64,000 nt of DNA, taken from Emticicia agri (lineage in GTDB: Bacteria > Bacteroidota > Bacteroidia > Cytophagales > Spirosomataceae). The position numbers and the translations under genes were made by a program. Location: NCBI RefSeq assembly GCF_004168285.1, contig NZ_SEWF01000030.1, positions 1-64,000 on the forward strand, read 5' to 3'. Positions 29,081 to 37,785 of the stretch are shown here, in pieces. Every line of letters begins with the position of its first letter. Position 1 is the stretch's first letter. A model generated the notes under the pieces. That model saw only the letters and a list, made by a program, of their open reading frames with translations. It made no database searches and was not told where the DNA came from.

Positions 29081-29098
29081 TGGTACAAACTTTTTAAC
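29081..29098 (+). promoter_or_regulatory. Candidate shared promoter motif upstream of the 29139-dps pair
   Basis: TGGTACAAACTTTTTAAC lies 40 bases before the start codon. It is the third near copy in the stress region, and its TGGTACA half fits the sigma-54 -24 element, but the -12 GC is missing. Confidence 0.38.
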
Positions 29099-29138
29099 TA
29101 TTAAGACATAAGAATCGTTTCATCAAATTATTGAAATC

Positions 29139-29321
29139 ATGACACCCATCATCTTCATAATCGGAATAATTACCATGTTCAGTATGGCGGTGGTTTTGCT
29201 CAGAATTGTGAATAACAATACGCAAAACTGGGATGGCAGAACAACAGGTTCTCGAAACCATGAATTCAATAATTTCATGAAACGAGTGAAGTTTACTTCA
29301 TCAAAAATGAAGCAGGCTTAA
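29139..29321 (+). CDS. Small single-helix membrane protein, 60 residues
   Basis: An N-terminal membrane helix (PIIFIIGIITMFSMAVVLL) is followed by a short polar, basic tail. No family is recognised. It sits 25 bases upstream of dps on the same strand and probably shares its mRNA, which supports it as real. The shared motif at 29081 is placed 40 bases before its start. Confidence 0.65.
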   Translation: MTPIIFIIGIITMFSMAVVLLRIVNNNTQNWDGRTTGSRNHEFNNFMKRVKFTSSKMKQA

Positions 29322-29346
29322 TTAAGATACACACAACTTTATAGTC

Positions 29347-29817
29347 ATGAAAGCGCACATTGGTTTACCCGAGAGCGATATTAAAAAAATTGTTGATTTA
29401 TTACAGGTTATTTTAGCAGACGAACACGTGATTTTGACAAAAACCCGTAATTATCATTGGAATATCAAGGGTCCTCGTTTTATGGAGTTACATAAATTTT
29501 ACGAAGATCAATATAAAGTTTTAAGAGATATAATAGACCAGATTGCAGAGAGAATTACCCAGTTAGGCCATCAGTCTAACGGTTCAATGAAAGATTTTCT
29601 GGCAACGACCCGATTAAAGGAGGGTCCTTACGAAGACAAACAAGATGCTCAGATAAGCAATTTGTTAGCAGACCACGAAGCGTTTATAACAAATATGCGT
29701 AAAGACATTGAAGATATAGATGAAAAACTGGGAGATGCAGTTACGACTGACTTACTCACAGGTTTCATGGGGCAGCATGAAAAAATGGCATGGATGCTCC
29801 GCGCGTTTTTAGGGTAG
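29347..29817 (+). CDS. dps: Dps family DNA-binding/ferritin-like protein
   Basis: A 156-residue four-helix ferritin-like protein. The inter-subunit ferroxidase signature is NYHWNIKGPRFMELHKFYED (His and Asp/Glu ligands), with a matching DEHVILTKTR helix before it. Dps dodecamers oxidise and store iron with hydrogen peroxide and protect DNA in starvation and oxidative stress. It is preceded by a small membrane protein gene and followed by a strong terminator. Confidence 0.93.
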   Translation: MKAHIGLPESDIKKIVDLLQVILADEHVILTKTRNYHWNIKGPRFMELHKFYEDQYKVLRDIIDQIAERITQLGHQSNGSMKDFLATTRLKEGPYEDKQDAQISNLLADHEAFITNMRKDIEDIDEKLGDAVTTDLLTGFMGQHEKMAWMLRAFLG

Positions 29818-29840
29818 TGTTTAGGTTAAAAAAGGTGGTA

Positions 29841-29871
29841 CAAAAGGGGCAATATTTGCCCCTTTTGTATT
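29841..29871 (+). terminator. Terminator after dps
   Basis: CAAAAGGGGCAA pairs perfectly with TTGCCCCTTTTG around TAT, ending in T residues. Confidence 0.85.
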
Positions 29872-29908
29872 TGTAGACAGTCTGAAATATTCCTGAATAT
29901 TGATATAC

Positions 29909-29946
29909 AAAAAAGGGTGCTTACCAACTGGCAAGCACCCTTTTTT
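29909..29946 (-). terminator. Terminator after lpdA
   Basis: AAAAAAGGGTGCTT (29909-29922) pairs with AAGCACCCTTTTTT (29933-29946). The T-tract is on both strands, and it faces the minus-strand lpdA gene. Confidence 0.85.
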
Positions 29947-29966
29947 ATGGATATACCTATGAATTA

Positions 29967-31358
29967 TTACAAATGTATTACTTCGCCATAAGCTGCTGCT
30001 GCTGCTTCCATAATAGCCTCTGACATAGTTGGGTGCGGGTGAACCGATTTGATGATTTCCATTCCGGTTGTTTCCAGTTTACGGGCAACTACTGCCTCTC
30101 CAATCATTTCAGTTACGTTTGCCCCAATCATGTGGCAACCTAACCATTCACCGTATTTGGCATCGAAAATTACTTTTACAAAGCCTTCAGGGCTACCTGC
30201 TGCTTTGGCTTTACCCGATGCCGAGAATGGGAATTTACCCACTTTTACTTCGTATCCGGCTTCTTTAGCTGCTTTCTCTGTATAACCTACTGAGGCAATC
30301 TCAGGCGTACAGTAAGTACAACCCGGAATATTTTTGTAGTCCATTGGTTGTGGGTGGTGTCCGGCTATTTTCTCAACACAGATAATACCCTCTGCCGATG
30401 CTTTATGTGCTAATGCAGGGCCTGGTGTTACGTCCCCAATGGCATAGTAGCCCGGTACATTAGTTTCTGACCATTGGTTAACTGTAATTTTACCTTTTTC
30501 AGTAGCAATGCCTACTTCTTCCAGGCCAATGTTTTCAATATTGGCTACAATTCCGGCTGCTGACAATACCATGTCTGTTTCAATTTTGATTTCTCCGTTA
30601 GGCGTCTTTACTGTCGAAACACAACCATTGCCGCTTGTATCTACTTTCTCAACACTTGAATTGGTATAAATTTCAATGCCTGCTTTTTTGTAAGCCTTAG
30701 CTAATTCTTTAGAAATATCTTCGTCCTCAACCGGAACAATGTTTGGCATAAACTCTACAATGGTTACTTTGGTACCCATGCTTGCATATACATACGCAAA
30801 CTCAACCCCAATAGCCCCTGAGCCTACTACCAATAACGAATCCGGTTTTTTCTCAAGGCTCATCGCCTTGCGGTATTCGATGATTTTTTTGCCATCAATC
30901 GGAATATTCGGTAATTGACGAGCCCTTGCACCAGTAGCAATAATGATGTATTTACCTTCTACATCAGATTTTTTACCTTCGGCATCGGTTACTTCTACTT
31001 TTTTACCAGCCTTTACTTTGCCTGTTCCGTAGATAACATCAATTTTATTTTTCTTCATCAGAAACTGAACCCCTTTGCTCATGCCATCAGCTACGCCACG
31101 AGAACGTTTGATAACTGCTTCAAAATTGGCATTCGATTCGCCTACTTCAATTCCATAATCTTTTGCGTGTTTAATATATTCAAACACCTGGGCAGACTTC
31201 AACAATGCCTTTGTTGGAATACAACCCCAGTTAAGGCAGATACCCCCAAGGTTTTCTTTCTCAACAATGGCAGTTTTCATGCCTAATTGTGAAGCACGGA
31301 TAGCGGTAACATAGCCGCCCGGCCCACTCCCAAGTACTACAACATCATACTGTGCCAT
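29967..31358 (-). CDS. lpdA: Dihydrolipoyl dehydrogenase (E3)
   Basis: An E3 flavoprotein of 463 residues that reoxidises dihydrolipoamide in pyruvate, 2-oxoglutarate or branched-chain dehydrogenase complexes, with FAD and NAD+. The N-terminal FAD motif is VVLGSGPGGYVTAIRA; the redox-active disulfide is in GGICLNWGCIPTKAL. The second Rossmann motif is VVGSGAIGVEFAYVYASMG, and the C-terminal active-site His-Glu is in HPHPTMSEAI. I chose ATG 31356-31358; an in-frame start at 31406 would lie inside the promoter (-7 box 31394-31401) and adds residues foreign to the family. It stands alone, away from any E1/E2 genes. Confidence 0.95.
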   Translation of the reverse strand: MAQYDVVVLGSGPGGYVTAIRASQLGMKTAIVEKENLGGICLNWGCIPTKALLKSAQVFEYIKHAKDYGIEVGESNANFEAVIKRSRGVADGMSKGVQFLMKKNKIDVIYGTGKVKAGKKVEVTDAEGKKSDVEGKYIIIATGARARQLPNIPIDGKKIIEYRKAMSLEKKPDSLLVVGSGAIGVEFAYVYASMGTKVTIVEFMPNIVPVEDEDISKELAKAYKKAGIEIYTNSSVEKVDTSGNGCVSTVKTPNGEIKIETDMVLSAAGIVANIENIGLEEVGIATEKGKITVNQWSETNVPGYYAIGDVTPGPALAHKASAEGIICVEKIAGHHPQPMDYKNIPGCTYCTPEIASVGYTEKAAKEAGYEVKVGKFPFSASGKAKAAGSPEGFVKVIFDAKYGEWLGCHMIGANVTEMIGEAVVARKLETTGMEIIKSVHPHPTMSEAIMEAAAAAYGEVIHL

Positions 31359-31393
31359 AATATATAATTTTCTGGTTATTATAAATTTTGATG

Positions 31394-31424
31394 CAAAATT
31401 AGACAAAATAGCTTATCCGCAAAA
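31394..31424 (-). promoter_or_regulatory. lpdA promoter
   Basis: On the minus strand TTTTG (31424-31420), an 18-base spacer and TAATTTTG (31401-31394) match the Bacteroidota -33/-7 pattern. The leader to ATG 31358 would be about 30 nt. Confidence 0.75.
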
Positions 31425-31537
31425 CCCTTTTTGATTATCTTCATCAAGCCCAAAGCCCTATAAAAGATTCAATCTCAGTGCTCAGAATTACTATTTCGTT
31501 TATAGCAGAACAAACAAAAATGTGTATTAAATCCCAC

Positions 31538-32386
31538 TTAATTATAAATAAATTTGAGAATATAGCCTTTCTTCTCATCACCCTCCGAAGAGATATATAA
31601 ATCGCCTGATGGTGTAAAACAAATACCTTCCGGTTGAAAAAACATTTTGTCATTCAATGCTATCAAATCTTTCTTCGTTCCTTCCTTGTCCAGAATCAAT
31701 AGTTTTTTGCCTTGCGAAGCAATTATATAAATATCTCCGTTCAATGGGTGCACAGCTATACCCGATGGATGAAAATCTGTATCCCCATTTTTGCTCTTTA
31801 CCATGTCTTTTGTAATGACAAATCTGACACTTAGTTGTTCTCTGGCTAAATCATAACTATAGATACGCTTCACCTTATCTTTGGCTTTTATATGTTCTTT
31901 GGTAGCTAAAAGCAGACTATTGGTTGAAGCATCGTAGCTTAAGCCCTCATATTCTACCACGTCAGCATTGCTACAATCAATTTCTCTTTCTGCATGAGTA
32001 GTCATAGCAAAAACCTTAATCTTACCATTGCTTTTCATGACAAACACCTCATTGCCGACAAACTCTATGCCTTCATAATCTCCGGCTTTTCCAAAATCTA
32101 TTTTATTAACAATATCTTCTTTGCTTAGGTCATAGATAAATATTTTGCCTTGCTCATCATTCACACATATCAGTTGATTGTCTTTATAGTAAGATAAACC
32201 TGATATTTCTTTCAGACTCCTGGGTAGTTTCTTCTTTTGTACAGGGTTAGTAAAATCATAGCTTTTTGAGGCCTCTGTTTCAGTTGCTTTTTCTTCATTG
32301 GCTTGTTTTTTTGATGGGCCACAGGCATTTAACAAGAGTATGGCAAGCGCAATGATGATAAGTGTAATAAAGAATAACTTAGTCAT
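31538..32386 (-). CDS. SdiA-regulated-domain lipoprotein (beta-propeller)
   Basis: A 282-residue lipoprotein with a signal and lipobox (IIIALAILLLNAC), then a propeller fold of the SdiA-regulated type. It has repeated SGLSYYKDNQLICVNDEQG, YEGIEFVGNEVFV, YEGLSYDASTNSLLLATK and QPEGICFTPSGDLYISSEG blades. Relatives have phytase-like or esterase-like propellers, and the activity is not established. It lies upstream of and divergent from the M13 peptidase gene, with 95 bases between. Confidence 0.85.
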   Translation of the reverse strand: MTKLFFITLIIIALAILLLNACGPSKKQANEEKATETEASKSYDFTNPVQKKKLPRSLKEISGLSYYKDNQLICVNDEQGKIFIYDLSKEDIVNKIDFGKAGDYEGIEFVGNEVFVMKSNGKIKVFAMTTHAEREIDCSNADVVEYEGLSYDASTNSLLLATKEHIKAKDKVKRIYSYDLAREQLSVRFVITKDMVKSKNGDTDFHPSGIAVHPLNGDIYIIASQGKKLLILDKEGTKKDLIALNDKMFFQPEGICFTPSGDLYISSEGDEKKGYILKFIYN

Positions 32387-32481
32387 AGAAATTTTATGGA
32401 GAGAAAAGTGAGTTTTTCAGAAAATCTTCTCAAATTTAAACCAAAGATTTTCTATCATTTTCATTCAATCTTTTTTAATTT

Positions 32482-34539
32482 ATGCAAGCTATTACTACGC
32501 CTAAATTTTTATTATCAGGCATTTTATTGGTTTCGGGTATTTATCTCATCTCTTGTCAATCAAATTCCTCTGAATCTGCCCAAAGAGATATTCTCAAAGA
32601 AGTAGTAGATACAACGGTATCGCCTAAAGATGATTTTTTCAAATATGCTGTCGGCACTTGGTTGAAACAGAACCCTATTCCCGCTTCAGAAAGTAGTTGG
32701 GGTATAGGTAGTATGGTACAGGAAGAGACTTATGCACGTTTAAGAAGTATCAGCGAAGAGTCGGCTAAGAAATCGGGTAGTGCGGGTTCAAACGAGCAGA
32801 AAATCGGAGATTTCTGGTTTATGGGTATGGATACCGTAGGCATAGAAAAGCAAGGTATTACCCATATAAAAGGCGATTTAGACCGTATTGCTGCTATTAC
32901 TGATTTACAAGGGGTTCTGAATGAAGTAGCGCTTCAACAAACCTATGCCATAGGTACTTTATTTGGTGCTTATGTATTTCAGGACGAGAAAAATAGTGAA
33001 GAACAATCCCTGCATTTATACCAGGGAGGCATAAGACTACCCGACAGAGATTATTATTTCAACACTGATAGTCGTAATACCAATATCCGCAAAGAGTATA
33101 AAGCGCATGTACAGCGTATGTTTAAGCTATTGGGGAATGACGAGGCCACTGCTACTAAAAACATGACTAATGTATATGCCCTGGAAGAAACTTTAGCCAA
33201 GAACTCTCGTAAAATAGAAGATTTGAGAGACCCTTACAAAAACTACAATAAGATGGATCTGGCTGCATTAGATAAACTGGCACCCTCTATGAAGTTTAAG
33301 GATTTATTTGTGAAAATGAAAATGCCACAGGTAAAAACTGCCATTGTAGGTCAGCCCGAGTTTTATACAGCGGTTGATAAATTGCTGAAAACTACACCGA
33401 TAGAGACATGGAAGGCATACCTGACCTGGAATTTTGTCAGCAACTATGCGAGTGAATTAAGCAGCCCATTTGCCAAAGAAGATTTTTATTTCTATAGAAC
33501 AGTATTGCGTGGAGTAAAAGAAATGAAACCTCGCTGGAAACGGGTATTAGATTTAGAAGAGAATTTATTAGGAGACGCTTTAGGACAGCTTTTCGTTAAG
33601 AATTATTATTCTGATAAAACCAAAAAACGTTATGAAGAACTGGTGAAGAATATTTTCAGTACCTATGAAGAGCGTATCAAAAAATTAGACTGGATGTCAG
33701 ACAGTACCAAGAAAAAAGCATTACTAAAACTATCAACGGTGATGCCTAAAGTGAGTTATCCTGATAAATGGAAAGATTTCTCAAACTTAGAAATTAAAAG
33801 AGATTCATACGTACAGAATATTATGAGAGCCAGCCAATGGTGGTATCTGTATAATATCAATAAAATTGGTAAGCCTGTTGACAAAACAGAATGGGGTATG
33901 ACACCACAGACTTATAACGCTTACTACAACCCATCGAATAACGAAATTGTATTGCCTGCGGCTATTTTCTTTGTGGCTGGTTTTACAGATGAGCAATTAG
34001 ACGATGCCATTATTTATGCCTATGCCGGAGGCTCGACAATTGGCCATGAAATTACGCATGGTTTTGATGACCAGGGTCGCCAATTTGATGAAAAAGGTAA
34101 CCTGACTGACTGGTGGACTAAAAAAGATGGCGATGAATATAATAAACGTGCCAAAGGAATTATAGCGCAATACAATGATTTCGTAGTATTAGATTCGCTT
34201 CATGTAAGAGGGGAGGCTACTCAAGGCGAAAACATTGCAGATTTAGGAGGACTTATTTTAGGGTTAGAAGCTTTCAAAAAAACAGAACAATACAAATCAG
34301 GTAAGAAAATAAATGGTTTTACGCCACTTCAACGCTTTTTCCTGGGTTGGGCGCTGGCATGGATGGGCCAATCAAGAGACGAGGCATTGGCTAATAAAAT
34401 CATGACTGACGTGCATGCACCCAGTTTCCTTCGGGTAAACGGGCCTGTGGTAAATATTGATGAATTTTATGAGGCTTTTGATATAAAACCAGGCGATAAG
34501 ATGTATCGTGCGCCTGAAAAAAGGGTGAGAATCTGGTAA
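32482..34539 (+). CDS. pepO: M13 family metallopeptidase (neprilysin-like)
   Basis: A 685-residue lipoprotein endopeptidase. The signal ends at the Cys in YLISCQSN (about residue 25). The N-terminal domain starts DDFFKYAVGTWLKQNPIP, typical of M13. The zinc site is HEITH (residues 522-526) with the third ligand Glu583 in ENIADLGG. The late HAPSFLRVNGPVVN motif binds substrate backbone. It should cut short secreted peptides at the cell surface, like PepO. It is monocistronic, followed by a repeated palindromic element. Confidence 0.93.
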   Translation: MQAITTPKFLLSGILLVSGIYLISCQSNSSESAQRDILKEVVDTTVSPKDDFFKYAVGTWLKQNPIPASESSWGIGSMVQEETYARLRSISEESAKKSGSAGSNEQKIGDFWFMGMDTVGIEKQGITHIKGDLDRIAAITDLQGVLNEVALQQTYAIGTLFGAYVFQDEKNSEEQSLHLYQGGIRLPDRDYYFNTDSRNTNIRKEYKAHVQRMFKLLGNDEATATKNMTNVYALEETLAKNSRKIEDLRDPYKNYNKMDLAALDKLAPSMKFKDLFVKMKMPQVKTAIVGQPEFYTAVDKLLKTTPIETWKAYLTWNFVSNYASELSSPFAKEDFYFYRTVLRGVKEMKPRWKRVLDLEENLLGDALGQLFVKNYYSDKTKKRYEELVKNIFSTYEERIKKLDWMSDSTKKKALLKLSTVMPKVSYPDKWKDFSNLEIKRDSYVQNIMRASQWWYLYNINKIGKPVDKTEWGMTPQTYNAYYNPSNNEIVLPAAIFFVAGFTDEQLDDAIIYAYAGGSTIGHEITHGFDDQGRQFDEKGNLTDWWTKKDGDEYNKRAKGIIAQYNDFVVLDSLHVRGEATQGENIADLGGLILGLEAFKKTEQYKSGKKINGFTPLQRFFLGWALAWMGQSRDEALANKIMTDVHAPSFLRVNGPVVNIDEFYEAFDIKPGDKMYRAPEKRVRIW

Positions 34540-34542
34540 TAA

Positions 34543-34580
34543 TCCTCACCCCAACCCCTCTCCTTGAAAAAGGAGAGGGG
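34543..34580 (+). repeat. Intergenic CCCCTCTCC-type palindromic element (copy 1)
   Basis: TCCTCACCCCAACCCCTCTCC leads into the hairpin CCCCTCTCCTT-gaaa-AAGGAGAGGGG (34555-34580). The same leader and stem occur in reverse at 39117-39150. The hairpin probably also ends the M13 gene transcript. Confidence 0.75.
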
Positions 34581-34609
34581 CTAAAAAAGCCTCTCTCCGC
34601 ATGGTGAAT

Positions 34610-35305
34610 TTAACAATTTTCTCCACCTATTTCGCAGGCATCCCCTGATACTGCTACTGGTTTTGTTTCTTCTATTAATTTTTGCAAGGCATCCTGAAAA
34701 ACTTCTGTTGGTTGCGCTCCGCTTAAACCATATTTATTATTCAGAATAAAAAATGGTACTCCCGATACCCCCAGATTCTGGAAGTGTTTAATTTCCTGCG
34801 TTACCCAATAGCTAATCTGGTCGTCGGCCAGAATATCTTCTGTTTTTTCACGTGCCCAACCAAAGTCTTCCATAAAGGCAATGATATTTTCTTTATCAGA
34901 GAAATCAACACCGTCAGTAAAATACGCTTTGAAGATTTTTTCTTCCAGGTCATTTTGTGTCCCTTCTTCTCTGGCTACATGCAATATTTTATGTAAAGGA
35001 ATGGTATTAATCACCTTTGGCATTTTTTCAAATTCAAACTGAATCCCTGCTTTTTCGCCTACCCCTTCTACTCTCTGGTGCATTTGCTGAATGCGTTCCG
35101 GGCTTCCGAATTTATTGGCAAAATATTCTTCACGAGGCAAACCTTCCTGCGGAATAGTTGGGTCTAACTGAAAAGGATGCCAGGTAACCTGAAAATTCTG
35201 ACCTTCTATGCCAGCCAAGGCCTTTTCTAAGTGCTTTTTACCAATGTAGCACCAAGGACACGCTACATCAGAAACTATATCTATCTGAATTGGTTTGTTT
35301 GTCAT
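34610..35305 (-). CDS. DsbA family oxidoreductase (FrnE-like)
   Basis: About 231 residues. The thioredoxin-fold active site is VACPWCYIGKK (C16, C19), with the DsbA helical insert and the late cis-Pro region VSGVPFFILNNKYGLSGAQ. The FrnE subfamily is cytosolic (no signal peptide here) and is linked to polyketide enzymes by name, and to redox stress in some bacteria. I chose ATG 35303-35305; an in-frame start at 35338 adds 11 residues of non-family sequence. Monocistronic. Confidence 0.9.
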   Translation of the reverse strand: MTNKPIQIDIVSDVACPWCYIGKKHLEKALAGIEGQNFQVTWHPFQLDPTIPQEGLPREEYFANKFGSPERIQQMHQRVEGVGEKAGIQFEFEKMPKVINTIPLHKILHVAREEGTQNDLEEKIFKAYFTDGVDFSDKENIIAFMEDFGWAREKTEDILADDQISYWVTQEIKHFQNLGVSGVPFFILNNKYGLSGAQPTEVFQDALQKLIEETKPVAVSGDACEIGGENC

Positions 35306-35514
35306 TACATTGTTTGTTTTAACAATTAAACTATACACACAAAAGAATAGTTCAAATTGTATTTTGCTGTGAAATGTATCCGTTTGATAATATTTTTTAT
35401 GCTTTTTTATTAAAATAACAGATAAAAAATGGCCTAAAACGCTGAAACTAAAAAATTATGGTTTAAATTGGTATGTTTTTGCTTTTCTAACCAAATCATT
35501 CTTACAGACCCCCC

Positions 35515-37716
35515 ATGAAAAAATGCTTACTTTTAAGCTTGCTATGCGTTTTTGTTACCCACATCACTTTAGCAAAAGCCGGAATGCCATGCGATAATAC
35601 AATTGTATTGAAAACACCGAAATTTTTACAGCCTGCCAAGCAAACAAAAAAGTCCGCCTCCTTTCTTACGCCTTTTTCTCCGCAACGTTTTTCAGCTCCT
35701 CCTGCATCACTTGCTTTAACAAGCACAATGATTTTAAAAGATGAAATTGAGCCCAATAATGATGTAATAACTGCCATGCCCTTAGGAGGGAATGATGTAA
35801 AGGTAAAAGGATACATTAATCCGAATGCAGATATTGATTTTTATACTTTTACTGCCAATGCAGGCGATAAAGTGTATGTGGCTACCCAGACAGCTTTTTC
35901 TTCACCGGGTAGTACGGATAGTATTTTAGATATTATTTCAAGCGATGGTTTTCAGGTATTAGAAACCGATGATAACGATGGTTCTTTTGGTTCTAATTCA
36001 TCAAGTATTGCAGGCACTGTTATTCCTGCTACCGGAACTTATTATATCAGGGTGAGGCATATTTCTACCAGTATTAAATTACTTCCTTATTACCTGTATT
36101 TTCGTTTACAAAGCGGTACTCCGGTAGCCGAGACTGAGCCAAATAACAGCACTTCTACAGCCAATGTTTTTCCAAATTCAGGATGGGTAAGTGGCGCTTT
36201 AAGTTCAGATCAGGATTCTGATTATTATTCTATTTCTCTAAATGCAGGCGATACTATTTTCATAAGTCTTGATTTTAACCCTGAAAGAGATGCTACTACG
36301 TGGAATGGCCAAATTGGTTTTGGAGAGTTCAGCCTTTTTTACCTGACGGCCGCTGACCCGAATACACAATCACCCAATTCGGAAGGTTTTTTTCTTACTG
36401 TAAAAATAAGTGGTACCTACTATATTGTAGTAGCTCCTGATGGGAATACTTTTGGTACTTATCAGTTAAGCGCAAGTGTATTGCCAGCGTCTAATACAGC
36501 TGTTTCAGTGTATAGCAATACTACTGTTAAAGCCATTCCTTCGGGTCCGGCTTCCATTACGTCAACTATTAATATTCCTGCCAATAAACGGATTGAATCT
36601 TTAAAGGTTTCATTGAATTTATTTCATGGAAATATAGCGGATTTAGATGTGCGCCTGACTTCTCCTTCCGGAAATACAGTGATTCTGTTTACTGATATAG
36701 CGGCTTTTTCACCAATGGATATAAAGTTAGATGATAATGCCGCAATTCCATTAGGTAGTTTTCCGATAGTGAATAATATTGTTTATCAACCACCTAAGGA
36801 ATATCGACTGGAATGGTTTAAGGGACAACTAACACAAGGTACCTGGACCTTGACTATTGCTGATGATACGGCTGATAATGCAGGACAATTGAATAGTTGG
36901 GGGATTGAAATAGAAGAACAAGAACCTGTTATTGGCACACTAACAAGTATTTATACGAATGATTTTGAAACCAATGACGGAGGTTTCATTCACTCTGGTG
37001 CGCAAGATGAATGGGAACGAGGAACACCAACATTTGCACCTATCACTACCGCCAATAGTGGAACCAAGTGCTGGAAAACAGATTTAGATAATACCTATAA
37101 TTTCAATGCTAATTTCGACCTTATTTCGCCTAATATTTATATTCCGGCTATAGGAAACAACAATGCCTATTTATCATGGGCGCAGAAATTTCAGTTTGCA
37201 GGCACTGATAATGCAGATACCCATGCTTATGCTTATGTAGAAATACAGGAGGTTGGTACCGTTAACAGAAAAAGAGTCTGGGAATGGTTAGGGCCAACTA
37301 TGGTTGGAAATGTAGGGAGTCCGAGCGTTACTATCAATGAGGCCGCAGGTTGGGGGTTAAGCAGAGTTAATATTAATGATTTTGCTACTAAAACTATCCG
37401 GGTTATTTTTCATTTTGAGTCAGACGCCTCAAATACCCGTCTTGCCGGATGGGCTATTGATGATGTAGATATATTTAAGACCTTTTGTCCGAATAACTTG
37501 ACTCTTACAGATACAAATAATTATTCAGGGGTTTATAGTAGGGTAGTTGCAAGTGAGGTTATTACTGCCACCAATGAAGTTACAACTAATACTACCATTC
37601 AAAATCCGTCAAACCTTGTTTATCAGGCTACGAAAGCTATTGTTCTATTGCCGAATTTTAAGGCTGATGGTGTTGGAGGTACTGTTTTCAGTGCACAGAT
37701 AGGAGGATGTAACTGA
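35515..37716 (+). CDS. Secreted PPC/P-domain protein with GCX-COOH-type end
   Basis: A 733-residue secreted protein. After a signal peptide (MKKCLLLSLLCVFVTHITLAKA) come two pre-peptidase C-terminal (PPC) domains (about 80-200 and 205-320; EIEPNNDV and ETEPNNST starts). A proprotein-convertase P domain follows (about 330-465; DLDVRLTSPSGNTVIL, GQLNSWGIEIEE), then a jelly-roll/MAM-like region (about 475-660). The last stretch ends IGGCN, with Cys third from the end. I recognise this as the coathanger/GCX-COOH surface-sorting type of Bacteroidota. No peptidase domain is visible, so it is probably a binding or structural surface protein. Confidence 0.82.
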   Translation: MKKCLLLSLLCVFVTHITLAKAGMPCDNTIVLKTPKFLQPAKQTKKSASFLTPFSPQRFSAPPASLALTSTMILKDEIEPNNDVITAMPLGGNDVKVKGYINPNADIDFYTFTANAGDKVYVATQTAFSSPGSTDSILDIISSDGFQVLETDDNDGSFGSNSSSIAGTVIPATGTYYIRVRHISTSIKLLPYYLYFRLQSGTPVAETEPNNSTSTANVFPNSGWVSGALSSDQDSDYYSISLNAGDTIFISLDFNPERDATTWNGQIGFGEFSLFYLTAADPNTQSPNSEGFFLTVKISGTYYIVVAPDGNTFGTYQLSASVLPASNTAVSVYSNTTVKAIPSGPASITSTINIPANKRIESLKVSLNLFHGNIADLDVRLTSPSGNTVILFTDIAAFSPMDIKLDDNAAIPLGSFPIVNNIVYQPPKEYRLEWFKGQLTQGTWTLTIADDTADNAGQLNSWGIEIEEQEPVIGTLTSIYTNDFETNDGGFIHSGAQDEWERGTPTFAPITTANSGTKCWKTDLDNTYNFNANFDLISPNIYIPAIGNNNAYLSWAQKFQFAGTDNADTHAYAYVEIQEVGTVNRKRVWEWLGPTMVGNVGSPSVTINEAAGWGLSRVNINDFATKTIRVIFHFESDASNTRLAGWAIDDVDIFKTFCPNNLTLTDTNNYSGVYSRVVASEVITATNEVTTNTTIQNPSNLVYQATKAIVLLPNFKADGVGGTVFSAQIGGCN

Positions 37717-37730
37717 TGCGTTTCATATAC

Positions 37731-37763
37731 AAAAAATGCGAGGTTTAGAGCCTCGCATTTTTT
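37731..37763. terminator. Bidirectional terminator between the secreted protein gene and serS
   Basis: AAAAAATGCGAGG (37731-37743) pairs perfectly with CCTCGCATTTTTT (37751-37763). It serves both convergent genes. Confidence 0.88.
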
Positions 37764-37785
37764 ATTTATAGCGTATGAATAACCC

